Origin: CAXXFQ01 sp963674475
GTDB taxonomy: Bacteria; Planctomycetota; Planctomycetia; Pirellulales; Thermoguttaceae
DNA: 64,000 bases
Assembly: GCA_963674475.2 (NCBI GenBank)
Contig: CAXXFQ010000017.1
Span: 434,001-498,000 of the forward strand
Reading direction: 5' to 3'
Shown: in pieces, positions 8,943-17,687 of the stretch
How positions within the stretch are numbered: the first letter of the stretch is position 1
How the letters are laid out: the number at the start of each line of letters is the position of its first letter
Program-made: the position numbers and the translations under genes
The notes under the pieces: generated by a model
Told to the model about the DNA's origin: nothing
The model's input: the letters and a program-made list of their open reading frames with translations, nothing else
Database searches by the model: none

Positions 8943-9806
8943 ATGGGTCTCTACGATCGTGATTATTATTCTCCTCAATCGGCCGGAATGACGCTGCGCG
9001 CTCCGCGAACGATCATTGGTTGGTTGATTGCCGTCAACGTCGCCGTCTTTTTGGCCAATGGTCTTTTCACCCCGGAGACGCCAGGCAGTTTAGGCACGAT
9101 CAACGGCGTCCTGGCGGTCCAATCGCCCGATCTGCTCCAGCCGTGGCTTTGGTGGAAGCTGTTGACCTACGGTTTCGTCCACGGTTCGATCCAGCATATT
9201 CTTTTTAACATGTTGGCCCTGTTCTTTCTCGGCCCGGATGTCGAACGGGTCTATGGGCCGATGGAATTTTTGCGGCTTTATCTGGTGATGGTCGTTTTTG
9301 GCGGGCTTGTGTGGTGCGCAACCAATTTGGGGTTCCCGCAGGCGGTCCTTTTGGGTGCGTCGGGGGCGATTACCGGCGTGGTTTTGCTCTATGCGCTCCA
9401 TTTTCCACGGCGAACGCTCCTGTTGTTCTTTGTCATCCCGGTTCCGGCCTGGCTGGTCGGGGTGATGCTGGTGGTGTTGAACCTTTTCGGGACGGCCGGG
9501 GGGATGGAAGACAATGTCGCCTACAGTGTCCACCTGGCCGGGGCGGCGTTCGCGTTTGTCTATTACCAAATGGGCTGGAATTTCGGGAAGTTGACGTCGA
9601 TTTTCTCGAAACCGTTCTCCTCGAATCCGTTTAAGCGGAAGCCGAAGCTGAAGATCCACGACCCCGAGGCCGAGGCCTCGATGGGCGAAGAGGTCGACCG
9701 AATCTTGGCGAAAATCCATCGCGATGGGGAGAGCAGCTTGACCCGTCGCGAGCGGAAAACGCTCGAAGCGGCCAGTCGGAAGTATCAGCAGCGGAAAGAT
9801 CGCTAG
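8943..9806 (+). CDS. Rhomboid-family intramembrane serine protease
   Basis: Rhomboids cleave transmembrane substrates inside the bilayer. Six hydrophobic segments are visible within residues 22-212. The catalytic pair is present: Ser140 in GASGAITG and His197 in YSVHLAGAAFA, along with the HGSIQHILFNM loop-helix near 80-90. A hydrophilic C-terminal extension of about 70 residues (EEVDRILAKIH..., SSLTRRERKTLEAASRKY) follows the membrane domain; this extension is a feature I know from planctomycete rhomboids and its role is undetermined. Both neighbours are unrelated, so the substrate cannot be guessed. Confidence 0.92.
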   Translation: MGLYDRDYYSPQSAGMTLRAPRTIIGWLIAVNVAVFLANGLFTPETPGSLGTINGVLAVQSPDLLQPWLWWKLLTYGFVHGSIQHILFNMLALFFLGPDVERVYGPMEFLRLYLVMVVFGGLVWCATNLGFPQAVLLGASGAITGVVLLYALHFPRRTLLLFFVIPVPAWLVGVMLVVLNLFGTAGGMEDNVAYSVHLAGAAFAFVYYQMGWNFGKLTSIFSKPFSSNPFKRKPKLKIHDPEAEASMGEEVDRILAKIHRDGESSLTRRERKTLEAASRKYQQRKDR

Positions 9807-10087
9807 GCTTTTTGTTCGTGGTTTAGGTGGCTTGGCCTCAGCCCGTTGGCGCTCCCCGCCCATTCGTTCTTGACCGCCGCCGCGGTTTTCCCTACGATGC
9901 GCCGATTCACGTGTATTTACACCTATTCCAACTTGAAATGACGCATTGTCACCCGTTTACCCTTCGGGAAAACAGTCGGTTTTCACGCCGGGGGACGCGT
10001 GATTTCACGTTGAAATGCGAATTATGAAAGAAAGCCGCGCGCCGTCTTTGGTATTTTATTGCGAAATCAATTGGGAGATATTGCGGA

Positions 10088-11929
10088 ATGTCGATTGCCA
10101 GATCGTTTCTTCTAACTCGCGGTTCGATCGTGCTTTTGGTCGTTTTGGGGCTGGTCGGATGTCGTCCGGCATCGGAGCCCGCCACGGATAATCAAAAACC
10201 GGCCGCCGATTCCAGTGCGCAAGCCGAGAGTCCGGCGATGGATCGGTTGACCGCCGGTGGTGTCAAGCCGGCGAAGGATGACACGCTGCTTTTGTCCTAC
10301 GCGAACGACCCGGACACGATCAACCCGTTGACGGCCAACGATACGGCGAGTTTTGCTTTTCAGCGACAGGTTTACGAGTCGCTTGCCGAGTCGGAGATGA
10401 GTGATCCGGATAAGTTGCTTCCCGCGCTGGCGACCGACTGGGAATTTGACGAAAAGACGCTCACCTATACGATCCATTTGCGCAAGGGTGTGAAGTGGCA
10501 TCCGATGAAGTTGCCAAACGGAAAGCCGCTTCCCAAGCGGGAGTTCACCAGCCGTGACGTCAAGTTTACGTTCGATTGTATTTTGAACCCGTACGTCGAA
10601 GCGGCTCATACCCGCAGCTATTATGAAGATCCGGAAGCGGAAGGGGAGGCGGATCGATACAAGATCAAGGTCTCCGTTGTCGATGATTACACGGTCAAAA
10701 TCCAGTGGACGAAACCGTATTTCATGGCCGATCAATTCACTCTTGAGGTTCCGATTATTCCGCGACATGTTTTTTCGGTTGACGAGAATGGGGAACCGAT
10801 TTCGTTCGATTTTTCTTCGAAGGAGTTTGCCGACGGGTTTAACAACCACTGGGCCAACAATCAGATGTGCGGCACCGGGCCGATGGTTTTCACTGATTGG
10901 ACCCGTGACAGTCGCGTGGTGCTGAAACGGTTTGACGATTACTGGGGAGCCCCATTTTACTTCAGTCAAATCGTTTATCGTTGCATTCCGAATCCCAACA
11001 CGGTAATCCAGAAGGGAATGCAGGGAGAACTTGACCAGATCGGAATTCCTCAGAAGGACAAGTTTTTCCAGTTGAAGGACAATTCATCGGTCAAGGAGGG
11101 GAAGGTCCGGTTGGTCGATTACGAGTATCCCGGCTATAGATACATTGGCTACAACCTGCGTCGGAAGGTTTTTCAGGATCAAAAATTCCGTCAGGCGATG
11201 GCCCACGCCGTTCCGGTGCAGAAGATTATCGACGAGGTGTTTGAAGGATTGGCGATTCGGGTAGCCGGGCCGTTTTTGCCGGGCAGCTCTCAGGCCGATC
11301 CGTCGATCAAGCCGATTCCTTACGATCTCGATCGAGCCCGCGTGCTGTTGGACGAGGCTGGATGGAAAGACACCGACGCCGACGGAGTGCGTGACAAGGT
11401 GGTCGACGGTCAGAAGATCCGCGCCGAGTTTGAAATCCTGATCTACAGCGACTCCCCTTCGTTTCGAACGATCGGCGAGATCGTCAAGGAGAACGGGCGG
11501 AAGATTGGTATCGAAGTAAAAATTACGCCGGTCAAATGGGCCCTTTTCCTGCAGAAACTGCGGAAATGGGACTTCGACGCGGCGATGCTTGGCTGGGCAA
11601 CCTCGTGGAGAAAATCGGACCCTTTCCAGATTTGGCACGGCAGTCAGGCTGATATCAAGGACAGCTCCAACGCGATCGGCTACCGCAATCCGGAAGTAGA
11701 CCGGCTGATCGAAGAGCTTCGTGTGACGATGGACACGGAGAAACAGGTTGAGCTGTTCCACAAGATTTTTCGATTGATCTACGAGGATCAGCCGTACACG
11801 TTCCTCTTTTCCGAAAAGAGGACCGGCGCGATCGATTCTCGGATCGAGAATGTCAAGTTTTATCGCATTCGTCCTTGCACCGACGCAAGAGAATGGTACA
11901 GCGATCGGCCGCGGATCATTTCGGAATAG
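10088..11929 (+). CDS. oppA: Peptide ABC importer, solute-binding lipoprotein
   Basis: A family 5 extracellular solute-binding protein (613 residues) that captures oligopeptides or similar ligands and delivers them to the permease encoded next. A hydrophobic signal ending in VGC near residues 23-25 predicts a lipoprotein. Family landmarks include the DPDTINPLTANDT strand near residue 75, YESLAE, the TYTIHLRKGVKWHP block, FTSRDVKFTFD, and a late SWRKSDPFQIWHGSQ loop. An Asp-rich stretch (DTDADGVRDK, near residues 430-440) resembles a calcium loop. GGGAG precedes the ATG by about ten bases. It opens a five-gene transport operon. Ligand specificity is unknown. Confidence 0.93.
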   Translation: MSIARSFLLTRGSIVLLVVLGLVGCRPASEPATDNQKPAADSSAQAESPAMDRLTAGGVKPAKDDTLLLSYANDPDTINPLTANDTASFAFQRQVYESLAESEMSDPDKLLPALATDWEFDEKTLTYTIHLRKGVKWHPMKLPNGKPLPKREFTSRDVKFTFDCILNPYVEAAHTRSYYEDPEAEGEADRYKIKVSVVDDYTVKIQWTKPYFMADQFTLEVPIIPRHVFSVDENGEPISFDFSSKEFADGFNNHWANNQMCGTGPMVFTDWTRDSRVVLKRFDDYWGAPFYFSQIVYRCIPNPNTVIQKGMQGELDQIGIPQKDKFFQLKDNSSVKEGKVRLVDYEYPGYRYIGYNLRRKVFQDQKFRQAMAHAVPVQKIIDEVFEGLAIRVAGPFLPGSSQADPSIKPIPYDLDRARVLLDEAGWKDTDADGVRDKVVDGQKIRAEFEILIYSDSPSFRTIGEIVKENGRKIGIEVKITPVKWALFLQKLRKWDFDAAMLGWATSWRKSDPFQIWHGSQADIKDSSNAIGYRNPEVDRLIEELRVTMDTEKQVELFHKIFRLIYEDQPYTFLFSEKRTGAIDSRIENVKFYRIRPCTDAREWYSDRPRIISE

Positions 11930-12023
11930 GGACGCCTTGCTTGATTTTTTCAGCGGTGTTTAACTGATTCCATGTGGCAAGAAGAAAATGGTTGTTTGAT
12001 TTTTTCAGGGAGTGAACCCACCG

Positions 12024-13841
12024 GTGTGGACTTATATTGTTCGACGCTTGATCCTGATGATACCGACCCTGTTCGGGGTGACGATCGTCTCGTTCCTTAT
12101 CATGCAGATGGCGCCCGGCGACCCGCAGTTGGCCCAGTTGGGGCAAGGCGGCATGGCCCAGACGGGTCAAAGCCGGGAAGCGTATCTGTTGCAAAAGCGG
12201 GATCTCAAACTGGATAAGCCGCTGATTCTCAACTTCCGTTATTTCTTCGACTACGACGAAGCGGACCGGGTGGCCGGGTATTTTCTCGGGCGAACCGACC
12301 AGCAGATCGCCGACGAACTGCCCGCGATGGCCGAAAGTACCGATCCGGCCGTCAAGCGGCGGTTCGAATTCTTGCGGAAGATGAAGATCTACGATTTCGA
12401 CGCGCGGCTTGCCGATCCCCAGCGCCGGGTCGATTTGGCCGAGGCGATTCGTTCGTATCTGAAAATCTATTGCGAGGACAACGGCGTGTATGCGGTGGCC
12501 GACGCGATGGAGATTTTGACCGACGAGAATTCGTCACAGCGGATGAAGATCGGGATGATCCACGCGCTCGATAACATGGTGGTCGAGCCGTTTGTGTACA
12601 CCTACTCGCGACACCCGTCGGCCAAGGAGACGCCGTTGATCGAGTCGACCTGGCGGATCTGGTGGGATCGGGCCAAGGGAACTTTTCCACGGCTGGACCC
12701 CGATCGGGAGAAATGGTGCGCGGGGCAATTCAACGAGATGGTGGCCGAGCCGTCACGGGCCAAGCAGTTCGAGATCATGGAAGGATTCGATCGCGACGAT
12801 ATGCGATTTTTCGTCGAGTGTCTTTTGGGCTCATCGACGCTCAAGGAAAAGGCGATCGCCTCGGCCGTCTTGCGACTTTATATCAGTAGGCCGTTGCGTT
12901 CAACCGTTCCCTTGAACGCCGATGCCCAACAGGTCCGCGAGGTGACCGAAAACTGGGTTGCCCATTACGACGCCCGTATTTCGGTTTACCATCCGGAGCT
13001 TGTGAAGAAGTTTTGGTATATCGTTTCCGACACGCAATATGCCCACATGGTTTGGCGGCTGGTGACGTTCGATTTCGGCCGTTCGGCACTGAAAACCCGT
13101 GAGCCGGTCGGGCAGAAGATTTGGGATGCGGTCATCGTCACGGCGCCGCTGGTCCTTTTGGCCGAGGTGGTGATCTACCTGGTGGCCGTTCCGTTGGGAA
13201 TTATTTGCGCGGTGAATCGGGCCGGTTCGGTCGACCGGTTGATTTCGTTGGCGCTGTTTTTCCTGTATTCGATTCCGCCGTTTGTGGCCGGGATGATGCT
13301 TTTGCTGTATTTCAGCTTCGGCGACTATCTGAAATGGTTCCCGATGTTGGGGCTCCATTCGATCGGGGCCGAGTCGTACGGGTGGTGGCATTATTTGACC
13401 GATTATCTCTGGCACGCCACCTTGCCGGTCATTTGCCTTTCGCTCTTCAGTCTGGCCGGGATGGCGATGTACTCCCGTTCGAGTATGCTCGACGTGGTCG
13501 CCCAGGATTATATTCGAACCGCGCGGGCCAAAGGGGTCTCGTCGACGATGGTGATCATGAAACACGCCCTGCGAAACGCGTTGATTCCGATCATCACCCT
13601 GTTTGCCGGATTCCTGCCGGCGATGCTCGGTGGTAGCGTGCTGATCGAGGTGATTTTCGGCATCCCCGGGATGGGTCGACTGAGTTGGGCTTCGATTGAA
13701 CAGAAAGATTTCCCGACGCTCATGGCGTTGATTTATGTCCAAGCGATCGTCGTGATGATAAGTATCCTTTTGACCGACCTGCTCTATGTCGTGGTCGATC
13801 CGAGAATCAGCTTCGAGGGACAAGGAAAGTCGACGGCATGA
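12024..13841 (+). CDS. oppB: Peptide ABC importer permease, OppB-like, enlarged
   Basis: The N-terminus WTYIVRRLILMIPTLFGVT and the downstream membrane domain with the EAA-type loop (DYIRTARAKGVSSTMVIMKHALRNALIP) identify an OppB/DppB permease. Normal members have about 310-340 residues; this one has about 605. The extra 260 or so residues lie between the first membrane helix with its short following segment (ending near residue 80) and the GRSALKTREPVGQKIW motif before helix two, so they should face the periplasm. The insert is predicted mostly helical and reminiscent of HEAT-like repeats. I chose the GTG at 12024, 11 bases after AGGGAG; a GTG at 12012 is possible. The stop overlaps the oppC start by four bases. 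Confidence 0.9.
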   Translation: MWTYIVRRLILMIPTLFGVTIVSFLIMQMAPGDPQLAQLGQGGMAQTGQSREAYLLQKRDLKLDKPLILNFRYFFDYDEADRVAGYFLGRTDQQIADELPAMAESTDPAVKRRFEFLRKMKIYDFDARLADPQRRVDLAEAIRSYLKIYCEDNGVYAVADAMEILTDENSSQRMKIGMIHALDNMVVEPFVYTYSRHPSAKETPLIESTWRIWWDRAKGTFPRLDPDREKWCAGQFNEMVAEPSRAKQFEIMEGFDRDDMRFFVECLLGSSTLKEKAIASAVLRLYISRPLRSTVPLNADAQQVREVTENWVAHYDARISVYHPELVKKFWYIVSDTQYAHMVWRLVTFDFGRSALKTREPVGQKIWDAVIVTAPLVLLAEVVIYLVAVPLGIICAVNRAGSVDRLISLALFFLYSIPPFVAGMMLLLYFSFGDYLKWFPMLGLHSIGAESYGWWHYLTDYLWHATLPVICLSLFSLAGMAMYSRSSMLDVVAQDYIRTARAKGVSSTMVIMKHALRNALIPIITLFAGFLPAMLGGSVLIEVIFGIPGMGRLSWASIEQKDFPTLMALIYVQAIVVMISILLTDLLYVVVDPRISFEGQGKSTA

Positions 13842-15232
13842 CCAGAAAAAAGAAGAAAAAAAAGAACCAAAAGCGTCCTGCTTCGGCGCCCAAGTCGAAT
13901 CTGTCGAAACAGCCGGCGGCGGAAAGTGTCACGCTGGAAAAGAATACCTTGAACACGACCGAGACGAGCACGCCGGTTGCCTCGGCAGCCGATCAGATGC
14001 AGGGCGAGGCGTATCTCGATATTGTTTGGCGTCAGTTTAAGAAGAACCGGTTCGCGCTTTGGTCGCTTTGGCTTTTGGTGCCGATTTTCGTGATGGCGAT
14101 CTTCGCCCCGGCGATCGCGTCGAACCAGCCGTTTCTTTTTCAAGAGGGCGGCGAAACGATCTTCCCATGGTTCCGCGCGATTTTCCACACGGAAGAGGTG
14201 GTCGATTTCGTTTTCAATATGGCGATGATCGGCTTTTTTCCGGTTTTACTGGTTGGCCTTTTGCTCAACCGGTTTTGGCGAAATCGACGTGTTCCCGGTC
14301 GACGCCGGTTGGCCCGGGTGTTGGTCCTTTATGTGGCGGTGATGATCGCCTTGACCATTGTGTTTTCGTTCGACGCGCTTCGGCCGTCGAATAAGTACCG
14401 GGCACGCACCTTCACCGAAGAGGAATTTCGCGACCCGGAAAACACGAGGGCCGTTTACCCGCTGATCCCGTTTGGTCCGATCGAGCAGGATATTTCGGCC
14501 AAGTTCAAGTCGCCCGGATACCGAAAACCGCTCGATCAAATCGAGGGTAGCAACGACCATTTCATCCATCTGTTCGGGACCGACAATACCGGCCGCGACG
14601 TGTTCACGCAGATGATCTACGGGACCCGGATCTCATTGACCGTCGGGTTCGTGGCGGTCGGGATCTACATCACGATCGGGATCATCGTCGGCGCGATTGC
14701 CGGGTATTACGGCGGACGGACCGACATGTTGATTTCGCGGATCATCGAGATCGTCATGCTCTTTCCGGCCTTCTTCCTGATACTAACCCTGGTCGCGCTG
14801 GTGGGGCCGAGTATTTATATCATCATGGTCATTATCGGGCTGACCCGATGGGCGCCGATTGCCCGTTTGATCCGCGGGGAGGTGTTGAAGCAACGGTCGA
14901 TCGACTACGTCGCGGCGGCCAGCGCCCTGGGCGCGTCGAACGGCCGGATTATCTTCCGCCATATCTTGCCCAACGCGATGTCCCCGGCGCTGGTGACGAT
15001 CCCGTTTGGTGTTGCCGGGGCGATCATCACCGAGGCCGGTTTGAGCCTGCTCGGTTTTGGCGTTCGGCCGCCGACGCCCAGTTGGGGGACCCTTTTGCGG
15101 TTGGGGAGTGAGAATTACGAGTACTGGTGGTTGGTGGTGATTCCGTCGGTGGCGATGTTCGTAACGGTGACGGTGTTCAACTTGGTGGGCAGCGGGATGC
15201 GCGACGCGATGGACCCAAGACTGAGAATGTAG
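13838..15232 (+). CDS. oppC: Peptide ABC importer permease, OppC-like, enlarged
   Basis: The second permease subunit, 464 residues. It begins with a Lys-rich cytoplasmic stretch, then a first helix near 70-95 (WSLWLLVPIFVMAIFAPAIA). Two further hydrophobic segments follow (near 125-150 and 155-180), which ordinary OppC proteins do not have, before the canonical HLFGTDNTGRDVFTQMIYGTR entry to the permease domain and the EAA loop (DYVAAASALGASNGRIIFRHILPN). Translation is probably coupled to oppB through the ATGA overlap. A hairpin repeat starts about 33 bases after its stop and separates it from oppD. Confidence 0.92.
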   Translation: MTRKKKKKKNQKRPASAPKSNLSKQPAAESVTLEKNTLNTTETSTPVASAADQMQGEAYLDIVWRQFKKNRFALWSLWLLVPIFVMAIFAPAIASNQPFLFQEGGETIFPWFRAIFHTEEVVDFVFNMAMIGFFPVLLVGLLLNRFWRNRRVPGRRRLARVLVLYVAVMIALTIVFSFDALRPSNKYRARTFTEEEFRDPENTRAVYPLIPFGPIEQDISAKFKSPGYRKPLDQIEGSNDHFIHLFGTDNTGRDVFTQMIYGTRISLTVGFVAVGIYITIGIIVGAIAGYYGGRTDMLISRIIEIVMLFPAFFLILTLVALVGPSIYIIMVIIGLTRWAPIARLIRGEVLKQRSIDYVAAASALGASNGRIIFRHILPNAMSPALVTIPFGVAGAIITEAGLSLLGFGVRPPTPSWGTLLRLGSENYEYWWLVVIPSVAMFVTVTVFNLVGSGMRDAMDPRLRM

Positions 15233-15244
15233 AAAACAAAGAGA

Positions 15245-15385
15245 CAAAAAAGAAAAAAGAAAAGAGGGATTGCGCAGCAATCCCGTTCCAAAAAGTTTTT
15301 GAGGGGAGAGTTTGAGAGGGGACAATTTTCAAAATGTCCCCTCTCATTAGAAAAACACTGGTGACGTCGAAGACGTCACGCCATT
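15245..15385 (+). repeat. Multi-hairpin 3' element, copy A
   Basis: After an A-rich lead come four hairpins: GGGATTGC-GCA-GCAATCCC at 15266-15284; CAAAAAGTTTTTG at 15289-15301; TGAGAGGGGAC (15313-15323) with GTCCCCTCTCA (15336-15346) around the constant core ATTTTCAAAAT; and GTGACGTC (15361-15368) with GACGTCAC (15372-15379), followed by ATTTTTCTTTT. It lies between oppC and oppD. The last hairpin plus T-run could terminate or attenuate transcription inside the operon. Confidence 0.85.
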
Positions 15386-15503
15386 TTTCTTTTCGTACGT
15401 TCAACCGGAACCCCATTTCCAAAAATAATAAAACCCAACCCAGCAACTCGTTTACCCCAATAAGCTGAAAACGAAAAACCAGGCCAAGTGGATTGACCCT
15501 TTC

Positions 15504-16502
15504 ATGACCAAACCTCTCGTAACGATCGAAAACCTGCAGACCCATTTCTTTACCGACGACGGGGTCGTCAAGGCGGTGGAAGACGTTTCGTTGACCATTC
15601 CTCGCGGAAAGACCCTCGGCGTGGTTGGGGAGTCGGGGTCCGGGAAATCGGTCACGGCGCTGTCGGTGATTGGGCTGATTTCGACGCCCGGTCGCGTGGT
15701 CGGCGGGAAGATCACGCTTCATGATGAATCGAAAACGACTGTCCTCAACGAGCTGTCCGAGCCGGAGATGCGCAAGATTCGTGGCGGCACGATCTCGATG
15801 ATTTTTCAGGAGCCGATGACGTCGCTCAACCCGGTTTTTACGGTCGGGGACCAGATCATTGAGGCGATTCGGTTGCACCGCCGGGCCAGTGCGAGAGAGG
15901 CTCGCGAGTTGGCCGTCGAGATGCTTGACAAGGTGAAGATCCCCGCGCCGCGGCAGCGGATGAAGGATTATCCGCACCAGCTTTCCGGCGGGATGCGGCA
16001 GCGGGTCATGATCGCGATGGCGTTGTCGTGTCGTCCGAATCTGCTGATCGCCGACGAGCCGACCACGGCGTTGGACGTGACAATCCAGGCGCAGATCCTC
16101 GACTTGTTGCGTGGCTTGCAGGAGTCGGAAGGGATGTCGATCATGATCATCACGCACGATTTGGGCATCATCGCCGAGATGGCCGACGACGTGGCCGTGA
16201 TGTACGCGTCGAAGGTGGTCGAGTACGCGTCGGTGAAGGATCTTTTTGAAAACCCGAAACACCCGTACACGTTCGGTCTGTTTCGTTCGCGGCCCGAGTT
16301 GGGACAGCCGAAGGATGAAAAACTCAACACGATCCCCGGCATGGTGCCCAGCCCGTTACGCTTTCCGACGGGGTGCAAGTTCCATCCACGCTGTCCGTTC
16401 GAACAACCGATTTGCCATGGCGATGAGCCGGAACTTCGGGAAATGGCGACCGGGCATGAGGCCCGATGTCATTTTGCCGGAACGTTAACTTTTGAAAAAT
16501 AG
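15504..16502 (+). CDS. oppD: Peptide ABC importer ATPase, OppD-like
   Basis: First of two ATPases of the importer, 332 residues. Walker A is GESGSGKS (residues 42-49), the Q-loop IFQEPMTSLNP near 100-110, the signature LSGGMRQR at 160-167, Walker B LLIADEP at 180-186, and the switch His in ITHDLG. The C-terminal oligopeptide-type domain has the Cys cluster CKFHPRCPF...C near 294-308, which in OppD/DppD relatives can bind an iron-sulphur cluster. It starts 271 bases after oppC, with repeat copy A in between. A Shine-Dalgarno site is weak. Confidence 0.95.
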   Translation: MTKPLVTIENLQTHFFTDDGVVKAVEDVSLTIPRGKTLGVVGESGSGKSVTALSVIGLISTPGRVVGGKITLHDESKTTVLNELSEPEMRKIRGGTISMIFQEPMTSLNPVFTVGDQIIEAIRLHRRASAREARELAVEMLDKVKIPAPRQRMKDYPHQLSGGMRQRVMIAMALSCRPNLLIADEPTTALDVTIQAQILDLLRGLQESEGMSIMIITHDLGIIAEMADDVAVMYASKVVEYASVKDLFENPKHPYTFGLFRSRPELGQPKDEKLNTIPGMVPSPLRFPTGCKFHPRCPFEQPICHGDEPELREMATGHEARCHFAGTLTFEK

Positions 16503-16543
16503 TGTCCCGTCCGTTTTTGCGGCGGCTTGAGGAATACTGGTCA

Positions 16544-17524
16544 ATGAGCCAACCTTTGTTACGTGTCAAAAATCTGAAGAAATACTTTCCGATCAGGCGC
16601 GGGATCATTTCGCACACGGTCGGGCATGTCAAGGCGGTCGACGATATCAGCTTCGAGATCAACCGGGGCGAAACGCTCGGTCTGGTCGGCGAGTCGGGCT
16701 GTGGGAAGACGACGGCCGGGCGGACGCTGTTGCGATTGCTCAAACCGACCGCGGGTGAGGTGTGGTTCGACGATCGGGAGGTGGCCCGGCTTGGCGAGTC
16801 GGCGCTTCGCGACGTGCGACAGGACATGCAGATTGTTTTCCAAGACCCGTTCGGGTCGCTCAACCCGCGGATGACGGTCAAGGGAATTATCGAAGAAGGG
16901 CTCGTGATCCATCGTCGTGGTAAAAAGCAGGACCGGGACGAGCTGGTCCGCGAGACGATGGAGCAGGTCGGGCTCGATCCGAGTTATATTAACCGCTACC
17001 CGCACGAATTTTCCGGCGGTCAACGGCAACGGATCTGCATCGCGCGGGCGCTTGCGCTCAACCCGAAGTTCATGGTCTTGGACGAGCCGATTTCGGCGCT
17101 GGACGTTTCGATCCAATCGCAGATCATCAACTTGTTGACCGAGTTGAAATCGAAATTCGACTTGACCTATCTTTTCATCTCGCACGACCTGTCGGTGGTC
17201 GAGTACATTTCGGACCGGGTGGCGGTGATGTACTTGGGCGAGATCGTCGAGACGGCCGCCAGTGGCGAGCTTTATTCGAACCCGTTGCACCCGTACACGA
17301 AGGCCCTGTTGTCGGCGATCCCGACGATGGAGCCGACGAAGAAGCGAGACCGGATCGTCTTGGAGGGTGACGTCCCAAGCCCGATCGATCCGCCGTCGGG
17401 GTGTCGATTTCATCCGCGATGTCCGCTGGCGATGGACGTGTGTCGGTGTGAGGTGCCGATCGAGTTGGATTTAGAGGGGCATCGGGTGAGGTGCCACGCA
17501 GTGGCCAAAGAGCTAAAAAAGTAA
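16544..17524 (+). CDS. oppF: Peptide ABC importer ATPase, OppF-like
   Basis: Second ATPase, 326 residues from the chosen start. Walker A is GESGCGKT (49-56), the Q-loop VFQDPFGSLNPR, the signature FSGGQRQR, Walker B MVLDEP followed by ISALD, and the switch FISHDLS. The C-terminal Cys cluster CRFHPRCPLAMDVC is present. OppD and OppF form the heterodimer that drives OppBC. I place the start at the ATG at 16544 with GAGGA ten bases upstream, 41 bases after oppD; a GTG at 16502 would overlap the oppD stop but adds 14 atypical residues. Repeat copy B follows the stop by 28 bases. Confidence 0.95.
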   Translation: MSQPLLRVKNLKKYFPIRRGIISHTVGHVKAVDDISFEINRGETLGLVGESGCGKTTAGRTLLRLLKPTAGEVWFDDREVARLGESALRDVRQDMQIVFQDPFGSLNPRMTVKGIIEEGLVIHRRGKKQDRDELVRETMEQVGLDPSYINRYPHEFSGGQRQRICIARALALNPKFMVLDEPISALDVSIQSQIINLLTELKSKFDLTYLFISHDLSVVEYISDRVAVMYLGEIVETAASGELYSNPLHPYTKALLSAIPTMEPTKKRDRIVLEGDVPSPIDPPSGCRFHPRCPLAMDVCRCEVPIELDLEGHRVRCHAVAKELKK

Positions 17525-17539
17525 AACAAACAAGAAACA

Positions 17540-17668
17540 AGAAACAAAGAGAGGGATTGCGCAGCAATCCCGTTCCAAAAAGTTTTTGAAGGGGAGCATG
17601 AGGGGAAACCATTTTCAAAATGTTTCCCCTCATTCCATAAAAACAGGTGACGGCAACGCCGTCACACC
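17540..17668 (+). repeat. Multi-hairpin 3' element, copy B
   Basis: Same order as copy A: GGGATTGC-GCA-GCAATCCC at 17553-17571, the A5/T5 palindrome, then TGAGGGGAAAC (17599-17609) with GTTTCCCCTCA (17622-17632) around ATTTTCAAAAT, then GTGACGGC (17647-17654) with GCCGTCAC (17658-17665). Both long-arm hairpins differ from copy A on both sides so that pairing is kept. It follows oppF and ends about 20 bases before the P-loop kinase. Confidence 0.85.
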
Positions 17669-17687
17669 TTCAAGCAAAGGCTGATCC

